The notes below the pieces were generated by a model. That model did not search any database. It was given only the letters and a program-made list of their open reading frames with translations, and was not told the origin of the DNA. A program made the translations under genes and the position numbers. From Jonesiaceae bacterium BS-20 (GTDB lineage: Bacteria; Actinomycetota; Actinomycetes; Actinomycetales; Cellulomonadaceae), in assembly GCA_039995105.1 (NCBI GenBank), contig CP146203.1, forward strand, positions 1,116,001 to 1,180,000: 64,000 nt of DNA. Reading direction: 5' to 3'. Position 1 is the first letter of the stretch. Every line of letters begins with the position of its first letter. Below are positions 1-7,792 of this stretch, piece by piece.

Positions 1-1
1 T

Positions 2-883
2 GACTCAACCGCGACCAAACGCACAGGTTCCCAGCTGGACACTACAAACGCCGCCGCCGACCCGCAACAGGCACCGTCCGGGCGAACCCCACAGGTACAC
101 GGGGGAGCCACGGGCCACGGGCCTCTGGCCGAGCGTGTGCCCGTGTTGTCCTCCGGAATGGCGGACCGACTAGCGGAACGCGCAGCTATTAGCAGGCATC
201 TGCGGGTGCGGAAATTTTTGTGGGCCTTGGCCGCGATCATGACCGTACTGATAGGGGTGTGGCTGGTCTGGTTCTCTCCCGTCCTAGCCCTCAAGCCCCA
301 TGAAATAAAGATCAATGGCACGGGAAAGTATGTGACAACGCAGGAGGTTCTTGCCGCCGTTGCCCCCTTGGCGGGGACTCCCTTGGCCAAAGTCTCAATG
401 GCAACCGTGCACGAGTCAGTCGCTGCGGTAGAAAATGTGCGCGATGTTGTTCAAACGAGGCGGTGGCCCAATGGGCTGACGATCACCATTGAGGAACGCA
501 TACCTGTCGCGGGGGTTCCTCAAGATGGCGCATTTGCGCTCCTGGACATTGACGGCGTAATGGTGGCGCGCCAAGATGAAGCACCACCAGAACTGCCCAT
601 AATTGAGCTAGCGTTGACAAAGGGTACGGAAACGACTCTGAAATCCGTGTTAGGGATTCTGGAATACCTACCTGTTGAGCTCTTGGCAGATATTGAGAGC
701 ATCTCGGCGACGAGCCAAGACAGCGTGAACTTAAAACTCCGGGACGGAATCACCGTACACTGGGGTAGTTCGGATGAGACAGCACTCAAACTTGAAGTAT
801 TACAGGTCCTTCGAGGCACAGCACTTGAGGAAGGCGTGAAGGTCATTGACCTATCTGCGCCGACGTTTCCAATTACCAGATAA
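2..883 (+). CDS. ftsQ: Cell division protein FtsQ (5' end probably cut by window edge)
   Basis: FtsQ is a bitopic divisome protein that links FtsB/FtsL to the septal synthase. One transmembrane helix (WALAAIMTVLIGVWLVWF) is followed by a POTRA domain (LKPHEIKINGTGKYVTTQEV..., with the RRWPNGLTITIEERIPVA core) and a short beta domain ending in DLSAPTFPITR. The first internal GTG (137) would give 248 residues, but the frame stays open to base 2 and reads as a polar, Ala/Thr/Gly-rich cytoplasmic tail. Such tails are usual in actinobacterial FtsQ, so the true start may lie at or beyond the edge. It sits directly upstream of ftsZ, as in the dcw cluster. The family call is firm and the start is uncertain. 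Confidence 0.9.
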   Translation, partial: DSTATKRTGSQLDTTNAAADPQQAPSGRTPQVHGGATGHGPLAERVPVLSSGMADRLAERAAISRHLRVRKFLWALAAIMTVLIGVWLVWFSPVLALKPHEIKINGTGKYVTTQEVLAAVAPLAGTPLAKVSMATVHESVAAVENVRDVVQTRRWPNGLTITIEERIPVAGVPQDGAFALLDIDGVMVARQDEAPPELPIIELALTKGTETTLKSVLGILEYLPVELLADIESISATSQDSVNLKLRDGITVHWGSSDETALKLEVLQVLRGTALEEGVKVIDLSAPTFPITR

Positions 884-1013
884 CCCCGTGTTAGCAAAGA
901 ATACGATGACGCGGTGAGTCGCAGAGAAACCAAGGGTTTCTTTCCGACACTCGGCTTATGTCGTTGCTAGCTCACGGGGTTCAACATAACGTTTCGATAG
1001 CAGAACTTGACAT

Positions 1014-1044
1014 AACTTTAACCCTCAAGTTGAGAGTTAAAGTT
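1014..1044. promoter_or_regulatory. 31-bp near-perfect palindrome in ftsZ leader/promoter region
   Basis: The arms AACTTTAAC (1014-1022) and GTTAAAGTT (1036-1044) are exact inverted repeats. Inside them CTCAA (1024-1028) pairs with TTGAG (1030-1034) around G1029. Only one position pair (C1023/A1035) breaks the symmetry. A TTGACA box (1007-1012) overlaps its left end. It ends 28 nt before the ftsZ GTG. It could be an operator or an mRNA hairpin. Confidence 0.6.
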
Positions 1045-1072
1045 TGCGATCCAAAGATCGAGAGGCAAAGGC

Positions 1073-2377
1073 GTGACGACTCCGCAGAACTACCTGGCAG
1101 TGATCAAGGTGGTGGGTATCGGTGGTGGTGGTGTAAACGCCGTCAACCGCATGATTGAGGTTGGTCTCAAGGGTGTTGAATTCATCGCGATTAACACCGA
1201 CGCCCAAGCACTTTTGATGTCCGATGCAGATGTAAAGCTTGATGTAGGCAGGGAACTGACCCGAGGCCTTGGCGCTGGCGCGGACCCCGAGGTTGGTAAG
1301 AAGGCCGCCGAGGACCACGAAGAAGAGATTCAAGAGGTCCTGCGCGGCGCAGACATGGTGTTTGTGACCGCGGGTGAAGGCGGTGGCACCGGAACCGGTG
1401 GCGCCCCGGTTGTGGCCCGTATTGCGCGTTCCATGGGTGCGCTAACGGTTGGGGTAGTTACCCGTCCGTTTTCATTCGAAGGGCGTCGCCGCTCCAACCA
1501 AGCCGACGCTGGAATTGAAGCGCTGCGTGCTGAAGTAGACACGCTTATTGTGATCCCGAACGACCGCCTGCTGTCTATGGCCGACCGTTCGGTTTCCGCG
1601 CTTGATGCGTTCCACTCCGCGGATCAGGTGTTGTTGTCCGGTGTCCAAGGCATCACCGACCTCATCACCACACCGGGACTGATCAACCTTGACTTCGCCG
1701 ACGTGAAGTCGGTTATGCAAGGTGCTGGTTCCGCTCTCATGGGAATTGGATCCGCCCGCGGTGAAGACCGCGCGGTCCAGGCAGCCGAATTCGCAATCTC
1801 TTCGCCACTGCTGGAAGCCTCGATCGATGGGGCATACGGCGTACTGATCTCGATCCAAGGTGGCTCGGACCTAGGCCTGCAAGAAATTAACGAGGCCGCG
1901 CGCCTCGTACACGAGGCCGCTCACGCTGAAGCGAACATCATTTTTGGAACCGTTATTGATGATGCGCTCGGTGATGAGGTCCGCGTGACCGTGATCGCCG
2001 CGGGCTTCGATGGAGGCAATCCACAACCTCGTAACGACATGCGTGGGTACGCAGCCCCGGCTGCATCGGCGCCTGCTCGTCAGGTGGGACAAACTACCCG
2101 CCGGGAAGAGGAGCCGCCGCCAGTGACCTCCGGTATGCGCGCTATGAACCGTCCGATTGTGCCGCTTGAAGAGCCACAGGAGCCGCTGCCGGCTGTTATT
2201 CCGGATAACCGGTACGCAACGCCTGCTCAAGAGGTTCCGGTGCCACAGTTCATCAACCAGCACTCCCAAGAGGATGTTTCGACGCAAAGCGCGTTGGAAG
2301 TGCCTCGCATTTTCGAAGAGGCTCCGGTAGCACGGCGCGAGATCGATGATCTCGATGTGCCGGACTTCCTGAAGTAA
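1073..2377 (+). CDS. ftsZ: Cell division GTPase FtsZ
   Basis: This is the tubulin-like GTPase that polymerises into the Z-ring at midcell. The 434 residues show the N-terminal nucleotide-binding fold ([15 protein letters not shown]), the tubulin signature GGGTGTGG at residues 103-110, and the NLDFADV T7 loop near 205 that completes the active site of the next subunit. A variable Pro/Glu-rich linker (about 320-420) follows. The C-terminal peptide [10 protein letters not shown] is the conserved tail that binds SepF and other partners. The GTG at 1073 is chosen because it follows a purine-rich GAGAGGCAAAGG and gives the family N-terminus. It is preceded by a strong palindrome, and a terminator hairpin lies about 30 bp after its stop, inside pgeF. 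Confidence 0.98.
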   Translation: MTTPQNYLAVIKVVGIGGGGVNAVNRMIEVGLKGVEFIAINTDAQALLMSDADVKLDVGRELTRGLGAGADPEVGKKAAEDHEEEIQEVLRGADMVFVTAGEGGGTGTGGAPVVARIARSMGALTVGVVTRPFSFEGRRRSNQADAGIEALRAEVDTLIVIPNDRLLSMADRSVSALDAFHSADQVLLSGVQGITDLITTPGLINLDFADVKSVMQGAGSALMGIGSARGEDRAVQAAEFAISSPLLEASIDGAYGVLISIQGGSDLGLQEINEAARLVHEAAHAEANIIFGTVIDDALGDEVRVTVIAAGFDGGNPQPRNDMRGYAAPAASAPARQVGQTTRREEEPPPVTSGMRAMNRPIVPLEEPQEPLPAVIPDNRYATPAQEVPVPQFINQHSQEDVSTQSALEVPRIFEEAPVARREIDDLDVPDFLK

Positions 2378-2386
2378 AGCTGGCAT

Positions 2387-3163
2387 ATGACCGTTCAGGT
2401 TGACCAAATCCCGGCCCACGAGGTTCACCTCGGGGCCGGGATTTCGGCATTTTTTACCATGGCCGGCGGAGGAGTGTCGCCCGCGCCGTGGAAAAGTCTA
2501 AACCTCGGACCAAACGTCCGTGATGAGCCTGCTAGAGTGCTCGCAAACCGGGCTAGGGTAAGTAAACGATTGGGTAAGCCGGTCAGATTTGCTACTCAGG
2601 TGCACTCCAACGCGGTGGCGCGACTTGAGAGTGCTGGCGCCCCGGGACAAATGTCGATTGGCGAGGCGGACGCGATCGTCGCGGTCTCTGACGAGTTTGG
2701 CCTGGGAGTTCTGGTAGCGGATTGCGTACCAATTTTGCTCTCGGATCCTATTGCAGGAGTCATTGGGGTCGCCCACGCTGGTAGGGCTGGTCTCCAAAAT
2801 GGGGTGATCGCGAACGTGATCGAAGAACTTGAAGCAGCTGGGGCATCGGCAAGTAGTCTTCTTGTAGCCGTAGGGCCCTGTATCTGCGCCCACTGCTACG
2901 AAGTGCCGGCCAGTATGGCCCAATCGTTCGCAACTGAAACCCAGATCTCACCCGCAACGAGCAACTGGGGAACTCCCGCTCTCGACCTGCGCGCAGCAGC
3001 CGATACGCAATTGCGACAAAACGGCGTGGGGAATGTTACCCATGTGCCGCACTGCACATACGAGCTTGACCAGTACTTTTCTCACCGCAGAGCCACTAAA
3101 AATGGGCAGACTACCGGACGTTTTGCCGGAATCATTGGGCGCACAAGTAGCCGTAGCGAGTGA
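2387..3163 (+). CDS. pgeF: Peptidoglycan editing factor PgeF / YfiH laccase-domain protein
   Basis: This belongs to the multicopper-polyphenol-oxidase-like (DUF152) family. The E. coli homologue edits misincorporated residues in peptidoglycan precursors, and purine-nucleoside activities are also reported for the family. The 258 residues keep the metal ligands: H73 (QVHS), C113 (ADCVP) and H130 (VAHAG). The N-terminal AFFTMAGGGVS motif matches the family FTTRxGGVS, so translation must start upstream of base 2450. ATG 2387, nine bases after the ftsZ stop, is the natural choice although it lacks a clear Shine-Dalgarno sequence. Its first codons overlap an intrinsic-terminator-like hairpin. In many actinobacteria yggS would follow, but here sepF is next. 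Confidence 0.92.
   Translation: MTVQVDQIPAHEVHLGAGISAFFTMAGGGVSPAPWKSLNLGPNVRDEPARVLANRARVSKRLGKPVRFATQVHSNAVARLESAGAPGQMSIGEADAIVAVSDEFGLGVLVADCVPILLSDPIAGVIGVAHAGRAGLQNGVIANVIEELEAAGASASSLLVAVGPCICAHCYEVPASMAQSFATETQISPATSNWGTPALDLRAAADTQLRQNGVGNVTHVPHCTYELDQYFSHRRATKNGQTTGRFAGIIGRTSSRSE
2406..2456 (+). terminator. Terminator-like hairpin inside the 5' coding part of pgeF
   Basis: A 17-bp stem pairs 2406-2417 plus 2419-2423 with 2428-2444, with one bulged A (2418) and a TTCA loop. CGGCATTTTTT follows. It has the shape of a rho-independent terminator for ftsZ but lies within codons about 7-20 of pgeF. Confidence 0.65.
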
Positions 3164-3301
3164 AATTTGCACGCATCCTTGGACACTGACGGGCGTGTCG
3201 CACAAACGACCACTGTCAGCTGAGATAGCGTGAACTCAAGTTCACCGGTTTTTTACGTAACGGTGATTGACCGTGTATCGACAATGGATGGAGTAACTGC
3301 G

Positions 3302-3787
3302 ATGGCGGGAGCGATTCGCAAGACAATGCAGTATCTAGGCATTGCGGAAGACACCGGCCAGGGCAAGTATGACGAGTACGAAGAGTACGAGGAATACGAA
3401 GAGGCCCCGGAACACGTTGATGAAAGCGTTGGTGCGCAAGTAACTCCAATCAATCGGTCACGGTTTCAACATGAACCAATGGCCGCTCAGGAACACGACC
3501 TACGTCGTATTACTACCGTGCACCCACGTTCTTACAACGACGCTCGCGTTATTGGAGAAGCGTTCCGTGCCGGAACCCCGGTAATTATGAACCTGTCCGA
3601 CATGGATGACGCCGACGCCAAGCGTTTGGTTGACTTTTCAGCAGGTCTGATTTTCGGGCTTCGTGGCAATATTGAGCGGGTAACATCCAAGGTGTTCTTG
3701 CTTTCTCCCGAAAGCGTTGAGATCACCGGTGAAGCAAATGAGTCCGCCTTGCAAGGTGGCTCCCCAAGTTTTTATAACCAGAGCTAA
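3302..3787 (+). CDS. sepF: Cell division protein SepF
   Basis: SepF anchors FtsZ filaments to the membrane in Gram-positive bacteria that lack FtsA. The start at ATG 3302 gives the usual N-terminus MAGAIRKTMQYLG, an amphipathic membrane-binding helix, and is preceded by GGATGGAG eight bases upstream. A longer GTG start at 3230 is open but adds no family sequence. After an acidic, tyrosine-rich linker (repeats of EEY, near residues 20-40) comes the SepF core: PRSYNDARVIGEAFRAGTPVIMNL and FSAGLIFGLRGNIERVTSKVFLLSP. Length is 161 residues, normal for actinobacteria. It lies between pgeF and yggT, in line with the division cluster. Confidence 0.96.
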   Translation: MAGAIRKTMQYLGIAEDTGQGKYDEYEEYEEYEEAPEHVDESVGAQVTPINRSRFQHEPMAAQEHDLRRITTVHPRSYNDARVIGEAFRAGTPVIMNLSDMDDADAKRLVDFSAGLIFGLRGNIERVTSKVFLLSPESVEITGEANESALQGGSPSFYNQS

Positions 3788-3790
3788 ACT

Positions 3791-4081
3791 GTGATCATCT
3801 GGGCATTCCTATCGTTCCTGTGTTCGCTGTTCTTGGTAGTTCTGATTGGCCGTGCAGTTCTTAGTTGGGTACAGATGTTCGCCCGGCAATGGCGGCCCAC
3901 CGGATTTGTTTTGGTTTTGGCAGAAATTGTCTACACTGTGACAGATCCGCCAGTGAAGTTCATTGCTAAGATTATTCCGCCGGTTCGTTTAGGTGGAATT
4001 TCCTTGGACGTGGGGTTCATAATATTATTCGTAACCGTGTCGGTTCTCAGTAACATTTTTCTGCAGTTAAGTTTAAGTTGA
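3791..4081 (+). CDS. YggT family membrane protein
   Basis: This is a 96-residue integral membrane protein of the YggT (YlmG) family, found in division clusters and linked to envelope and septum organisation, though its biochemical role is unclear. Two hydrophobic segments (LSFLCSLFLVVLIGRAVLSWV near the N-terminus, and VGFIILFVTVSVLSNIFLQL at the C-terminus) flank the family signature TDPPVKFIAKIIPPVRLGGISLDVGFI. The GTG start at 3791 lies three bases after the sepF stop, so the two are almost certainly co-transcribed and coupled. Confidence 0.93.
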   Translation: MIIWAFLSFLCSLFLVVLIGRAVLSWVQMFARQWRPTGFVLVLAEIVYTVTDPPVKFIAKIIPPVRLGGISLDVGFIILFVTVSVLSNIFLQLSLS

Positions 4082-4229
4082 TGAGACACTGACACGCAGG
4101 TTGGAACGGGCCCGGCCCGTTTCCAATGGCGCAACCCTTGCGCCTTAGCTCGTTGCATGAGACCGCATCTGCTTGGTGGATTACGATAGTAATCTTCCAG
4201 GCAGCGTAAACATTGATATGGAGACCATG

Positions 4230-4868
4230 GTGGCACTCTTAACACCAGACGAAGTCCTGAATAAGAAGTTCCAGGTAACCAAGTTCCGTGAAGGTTACGA
4301 CATGGTTGAGGTAGATGACTTCCTCGACCTAGTTTTGGGTACCCTTCGTGCGGTCTACGTTGAGAACGACGAGCTAAAGGCCAAGCTGGAAGCCGCCGAA
4401 GCTCGCGTTGCTGAACTAAGCCGTTCCGCTGCTGAGGGTGAATCAGCTCCACAGGTTGAGGCTGCGCAAGCACCTGCACCGGTTGAGGTCGTTGAAGAGC
4501 CGGTTGTAGCACCGGTTCCCGTTGCCAGCGTCGAGGTTCCCGCTCGTGAACCAGAAATGGCGACCGGGATCATCCAGATGGCCCAGAAGCTGCACGACGA
4601 CCACGTGCGCGCCGGTCAGGAAGAGGGCGACCGCCTGATTTCCGACGCTCGTGCTGAGGGATCGCGTATTGTCCGTGAAGCGGAAGAGACTTCGAGCCGT
4701 ACCCTAGGCCAGCTGGAAATTGAGAAGTCTACACTCGAAGCCAAGATCGATGAGTTGCGCACGTTTGAGCGCGACTACCGCATCCGTCTCAAGTCGTACC
4801 TGCAGAACTTGCTAGGTGACTTGGACCAGCGGGCCGCTGTTGGTGGACCTGAAGACGCACAGATCTGA
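4230..4868 (+). CDS. divIVA: DivIVA / Wag31 polar growth protein
   Basis: This is a coiled-coil scaffold that senses negative membrane curvature and directs polar cell-wall growth in actinobacteria. The GTG at 4230 is chosen because it yields MALLTPDEVLNKKFQVTKFREGYD, the conserved membrane-binding N-terminus, with GGAG six bases upstream. Codons further upstream have no family match. The N-terminal DivIVA domain (about 1-60, VDDFLDLVLGTLR) is followed by an Ala/Pro/Val-rich linker (about 70-110) and a second coiled coil (GIIQMAQKLHDDHVRAGQEEGDRLI... to about 200). Length is 212 residues. The phosphorylatable Thr of mycobacterial Wag31 is not evident. Confidence 0.95.
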   Translation: MALLTPDEVLNKKFQVTKFREGYDMVEVDDFLDLVLGTLRAVYVENDELKAKLEAAEARVAELSRSAAEGESAPQVEAAQAPAPVEVVEEPVVAPVPVASVEVPAREPEMATGIIQMAQKLHDDHVRAGQEEGDRLISDARAEGSRIVREAEETSSRTLGQLEIEKSTLEAKIDELRTFERDYRIRLKSYLQNLLGDLDQRAAVGGPEDAQI

Positions 4869-4905
4869 GAGTAGCTCCTACTCACGGGTAAGTCTTTTAA
4901 GTTTT

Positions 4906-4959
4906 ACGAGGCCGGTGCGTGCCTAGCCTTCTGCGGAAGACTGGCAGCGCCGGCCTCGT
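4906..4959 (+). terminator. Hairpin downstream of divIVA
   Basis: Arms 4906-4918 and 4947-4959 form a 13-bp stem with one G-T type mismatch. A smaller hairpin (CTTC...GAAG) sits within the loop. There is no real T-tract, so this may be a factor-dependent or weak terminator. Confidence 0.4.
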
Positions 4960-4996
4960 TGTATCTATCCGATCGTCAAATCGAAAGAGGTGCATG

Positions 4997-5458
4997 ATGG
5001 CGAACCATGATGTGATCTCAGCAAGTACCGTCAAAGAAATGTTTCCAAACCTGGGCAAGGACGCCGGAAGGTTCTTGGTGCGTGATGGTGAATCTAAGTG
5101 GACAGCGGCCGAGGCACGCGAAGTAGCCGAGCAGTTGCTCACCGAAAGTGCGCGTCTTGAGGAAGAAATAGCTGCCGCTGACCTTGAACTCTCCGACTTC
5201 CTTAGAAACTCCGGTGAAGGTGCGGGCGATGATCAGGCCGATTACGGATCTTCTGCATTGGAACGCGAGCAGGAACTCACCCTGCTCAACAACACGCGTG
5301 ATGTCCTAGCGCAAAACAAGCACGCACTGAATCGCATTGGCTTGGGTACCTTTGGTACCTGCGAGAATTGCGAAAAGGCCGTTGGCAAGGCGCGCCAGCA
5401 GGCGTTCCCGCGAGCAACATTGTGCGTGGAATGTAAGCAACGGCAAGAGCGGCGTTAA
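4997..5458 (+). CDS. DksA/TraR-type zinc-finger protein
   Basis: This is a DksA/TraR C4-type zinc-finger protein of 153 residues. A coiled-coil segment (ARLEEEIAAADLELSDFL... to ALNRIG) leads into the finger CENC (about 121-124)...CVEC (about 142-145). Family members bind RNA polymerase through the secondary channel. In actinobacteria this copy is commonly found between divIVA and lspA, and its target is not established. ATG 4997 is preferred over 4994 because AGAGG lies six bases upstream. The coding frame remains open further upstream, but that part overlaps the divIVA hairpin. A strong hairpin follows the gene. Confidence 0.88.
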   Translation: MANHDVISASTVKEMFPNLGKDAGRFLVRDGESKWTAAEAREVAEQLLTESARLEEEIAAADLELSDFLRNSGEGAGDDQADYGSSALEREQELTLLNNTRDVLAQNKHALNRIGLGTFGTCENCEKAVGKARQQAFPRATLCVECKQRQERR

Positions 5459-5487
5459 CCGCTCATCAAATAGTTAGATGTGATTCA

Positions 5488-5523
5488 CCAAAGCGACGCG
5501 GATTTATGTCCGCGTCGCTTTGG
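5488..5523 (+). terminator. Perfect 15-bp stem terminator after the DksA/TraR gene
   Basis: Arms 5488-5502 and 5509-5523 are exact inverted repeats around TTTATG. The downstream sequence is GGGTAAAC, with no T-run. It ends about 30 bp before the lspA start, which argues against an lspA start at 5506 inside the hairpin. Confidence 0.6.
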
Positions 5524-5556
5524 GGTAAACGGCGAATCGTGGCAGACTTTGCTGTG

Positions 5557-6213
5557 ATGTCTAAAAATTCCAATGCCCCAGATGAACCCGTGACCCCTCT
5601 TGAACCTGAACTTGCAGAGCAAGAAACAGCCACGGTTGCGCCGGAGATTGCTACGGCTGCGCAAGAAAGCTCCGAACCAGAGTCGAAGCAGTCTCCAACT
5701 ACGCCACGACGTGCGTTAGGGGCTGTCAAAGCGCTTTCGTTGCTGTTGCCTGTGGCGCTGTTCGTGTTTGCTGCCGATCAGTTGACTAAGGTCTGGGCGG
5801 AGAGCGCCCTCGAGTTGGGTGACGCCCCGATTCCGTTTATTGGAACGTTCATACAGTTCCGGTTGATTTACAATCCCGGAGCAGCTCTGTCCCTGGCGAG
5901 CGGCCAGACCTGGATCTTGACTTTGGTTTCCCTGGGCGTCGTGGTATTTATAGCGATCATGGCAAAGAAACTTGTCTCGCGCGCTTGGGTGCTCACACTG
6001 GGCCTTATCCTTGGTGGCGCACTAGGGAATCTGTACGATCGACTGTTTCGCGCCCCAGGGTTCCCGCAAGGTCACGTAGTAGACTTCCTCGATTACGGTC
6101 CATTCATTGGAAACGTAGCGGATATCGCCATCGTCGGCGCCGCTATCTTGGTGGCAATCTTGGCGTTCACTAATATTCCAGCATTTGAGGAAACAGCCGA
6201 GGTCAAAGAATGA
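5557..6213 (+). CDS. lspA: Lipoprotein signal peptidase LspA (signal peptidase II)
   Basis: This aspartyl membrane peptidase removes signal peptides from diacylglyceryl-modified prolipoproteins, of which this window encodes several. About 60 Glu/Pro/Ala-rich residues precede the four-helix core. Conserved boxes are [33 protein letters not shown] and [10 protein letters not shown]. The catalytic aspartates are those in NLYDRL and VVDFLD, near residues 162 and 177. Length is 218 residues with ATG 5557. GTG 5554 or 5539 are also possible, and none has a good Shine-Dalgarno sequence. It overlaps rluD by four bases (ATGA), so the two are translationally coupled, an arrangement common across bacteria. 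Confidence 0.95.
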   Translation: MSKNSNAPDEPVTPLEPELAEQETATVAPEIATAAQESSEPESKQSPTTPRRALGAVKALSLLLPVALFVFAADQLTKVWAESALELGDAPIPFIGTFIQFRLIYNPGAALSLASGQTWILTLVSLGVVVFIAIMAKKLVSRAWVLTLGLILGGALGNLYDRLFRAPGFPQGHVVDFLDYGPFIGNVADIAIVGAAILVAILAFTNIPAFEETAEVKE

Positions 6214-7145
6214 CCACGCGCACCCTGCCTGTTCCCGATGGTCTGGTCGGAGAGCGCGTAGACGCGGCCCTTTCGCGCATGTTGGGGTTGTCTCGAACCT
6301 TGGCGGCGCAGCTAGCTACCCAAGGCGATGTACTGATCAACGGTTCGCCCGCTGGAAAGTCCGACCGGCTACCTCCAAACGCGATGCTTGAAGTGACCAT
6401 GCCAAATCCCAACGCCCCAACCGGGCTAGAGATTGTCGCCGAGCCAGTGCCAGGCATGATTATTCGCTATGACGACGACGACATCGTAGTGATCGACAAA
6501 CCGATCGGGGTCGCAGCTCACCCCGCCGTGGGGTGGACGGGTCCAACCGTCGTTGGCGCTCTTGCTGCAGCGGGCTATCAGATCGCCACGTCAGGTCCTG
6601 CGGAACGTCAAGGCATCGTCCACAGGCTCGATGCCGGAACGTCGGGGCTCATGATCGTAGCGAAGTCAGAGCGCGCGTACAGTTCGCTCAAACGCGGCTT
6701 CAAGGAACGTGCCGTGACCAAGATTTACCACGCGCTGGTTCAGGGCCACCCCGAGCCTACGAGTGGCACGATCGATGCGCCAATTGGGCGGCACCCAAAA
6801 CACGAGTTTAAGTTTGCGGTGACACCGGACGGCAAGGACTCAATCACGCACTATGACGTTCTGGAAATGTTGCCCTCGGCATCGCTCCTGGAAATTAATC
6901 TTGAAACAGGGCGCACCCACCAGATTCGAGTGCACTTCTCAACCCTTCGCCATCCGTGCGTGGGGGATGCCATGTATGGAGCTGATCCAACCCTCGCTAC
7001 CAAGGTGGGTCTCAACCGACAGTGGTTGCACGCCATGAAGGTAGGCTTTACCCACCCCGGAACCGGACAGTGGATGGAAGTATCCAGTGAGTACCCCGCG
7101 GATCTGCAGCATGCTCTCGACGTGTTGCGCGAGGACTACGCCTAA
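6210..7145 (+). CDS. rluD: RluD-type large-subunit pseudouridine synthase
   Basis: This RluA/RluD-family enzyme isomerises uridines in 23S rRNA (helix 69 in E. coli RluD). An S4 RNA-binding domain (about 15-75, [34 protein letters not shown]) is followed by the catalytic domain. Its signature is [16 protein letters not shown], with the nucleophilic Asp near residue 142, and the [24 protein letters not shown] motif comes later. Length of 311 residues is typical. It starts within the lspA stop codon. Family assignment is firm. The exact target positions are inferred from homology. Confidence 0.93.
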   Translation: MTTRTLPVPDGLVGERVDAALSRMLGLSRTLAAQLATQGDVLINGSPAGKSDRLPPNAMLEVTMPNPNAPTGLEIVAEPVPGMIIRYDDDDIVVIDKPIGVAAHPAVGWTGPTVVGALAAAGYQIATSGPAERQGIVHRLDAGTSGLMIVAKSERAYSSLKRGFKERAVTKIYHALVQGHPEPTSGTIDAPIGRHPKHEFKFAVTPDGKDSITHYDVLEMLPSASLLEINLETGRTHQIRVHFSTLRHPCVGDAMYGADPTLATKVGLNRQWLHAMKVGFTHPGTGQWMEVSSEYPADLQHALDVLREDYA

Positions 7146-7238
7146 ACCTGTCTGGCGGTACGTAATGGGGATTTGGTTTAGTATTCCAAAGCTCCAACAG
7201 AACGAATATTGTTTCCTTCAAAGCCATAAAGGTTCTCC

Positions 7239-7733
7239 ATGTCTGAACTAGTTAAAGTTGTACGAGTCAGCACCCCCGCGCAGTTGGAGCAGGCGTATTT
7301 GGTGCGGCTCGAGGTCTTTGTTCGAGAACAGCAAGTCCCGATCGAGTTCGAGATCGATGTTCTCGACACGGACCCAAGCACTGTGCATGTGCTCGCGTTG
7401 CGCACCGATGTTTTCCCGCACCAACCTATTGGAACCGCACGCCTTTTGCCGGATGCCGCAAACCCTGGACACCTGCACATTGGACGCGTAGCGGTTCTTG
7501 CCCACGCCCGTAAGATGTCGGTGGGTAAGGAACTCATGGCGGCGCTGGAAGAAATTGCGGTTGCAGAACATTGCCATGAGGGCACGGTGACCATTGAGTT
7601 GAGTGCCCAAGAGCAGGCGTTAGAGTTCTATCACCGCCAGGGCTATGAGCTCTTTGACGATCGCCGTTATCTCGACTGCGATATCTGGCACCGCGATGCG
7701 CGCAAGGTGATCACGAGACGTCCAACTGTGTAA
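7239..7733 (+). CDS. GNAT family N-acetyltransferase (ElaA-like)
   Basis: This is a 164-residue GNAT-fold protein. The N-terminal YLVRLEVFVREQQVPIEFEIDVLD segment and the acetyl-CoA loop RVAVLAHARKMSVGKELMAALEEIA (about residues 85-110) match the ElaA-type branch, whose substrates are mostly unknown. The C-terminal FYHRQGYELFDDRRYLDCDIWH is the usual GNAT strand 6-7 region. The start is ATG 7239 with AAAGG upstream. A TAGTAT box at 7179-7184 is a candidate -10 with a leader of about 50 nt. It stands alone between rluD and dnaE. Confidence 0.85.
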   Translation: MSELVKVVRVSTPAQLEQAYLVRLEVFVREQQVPIEFEIDVLDTDPSTVHVLALRTDVFPHQPIGTARLLPDAANPGHLHIGRVAVLAHARKMSVGKELMAALEEIAVAEHCHEGTVTIELSAQEQALEFYHRQGYELFDDRRYLDCDIWHRDARKVITRRPTV

Positions 7734-7779
7734 GAAATGACACCGCCTGTCGCTCGGCAAGTCGTATCTCAAAGAGCAC

Positions 7780-7785
7780 TAGACT
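7780..7785 (+). promoter_or_regulatory. -10 box of dnaE, predicted leaderless
   Basis: TAGACT ends seven bases before the dnaE ATG. There is no Shine-Dalgarno sequence and no clear -35, so transcription would begin at or next to the start codon. Confidence 0.5.
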
Positions 7786-7792
7786 TGGGTCC

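Noticed and set aside
5506-5556. An earlier lspA start at ATG 5506
   Set aside because: The ATG lies in the loop of a perfect terminator stem and the added residues do not match LspA.
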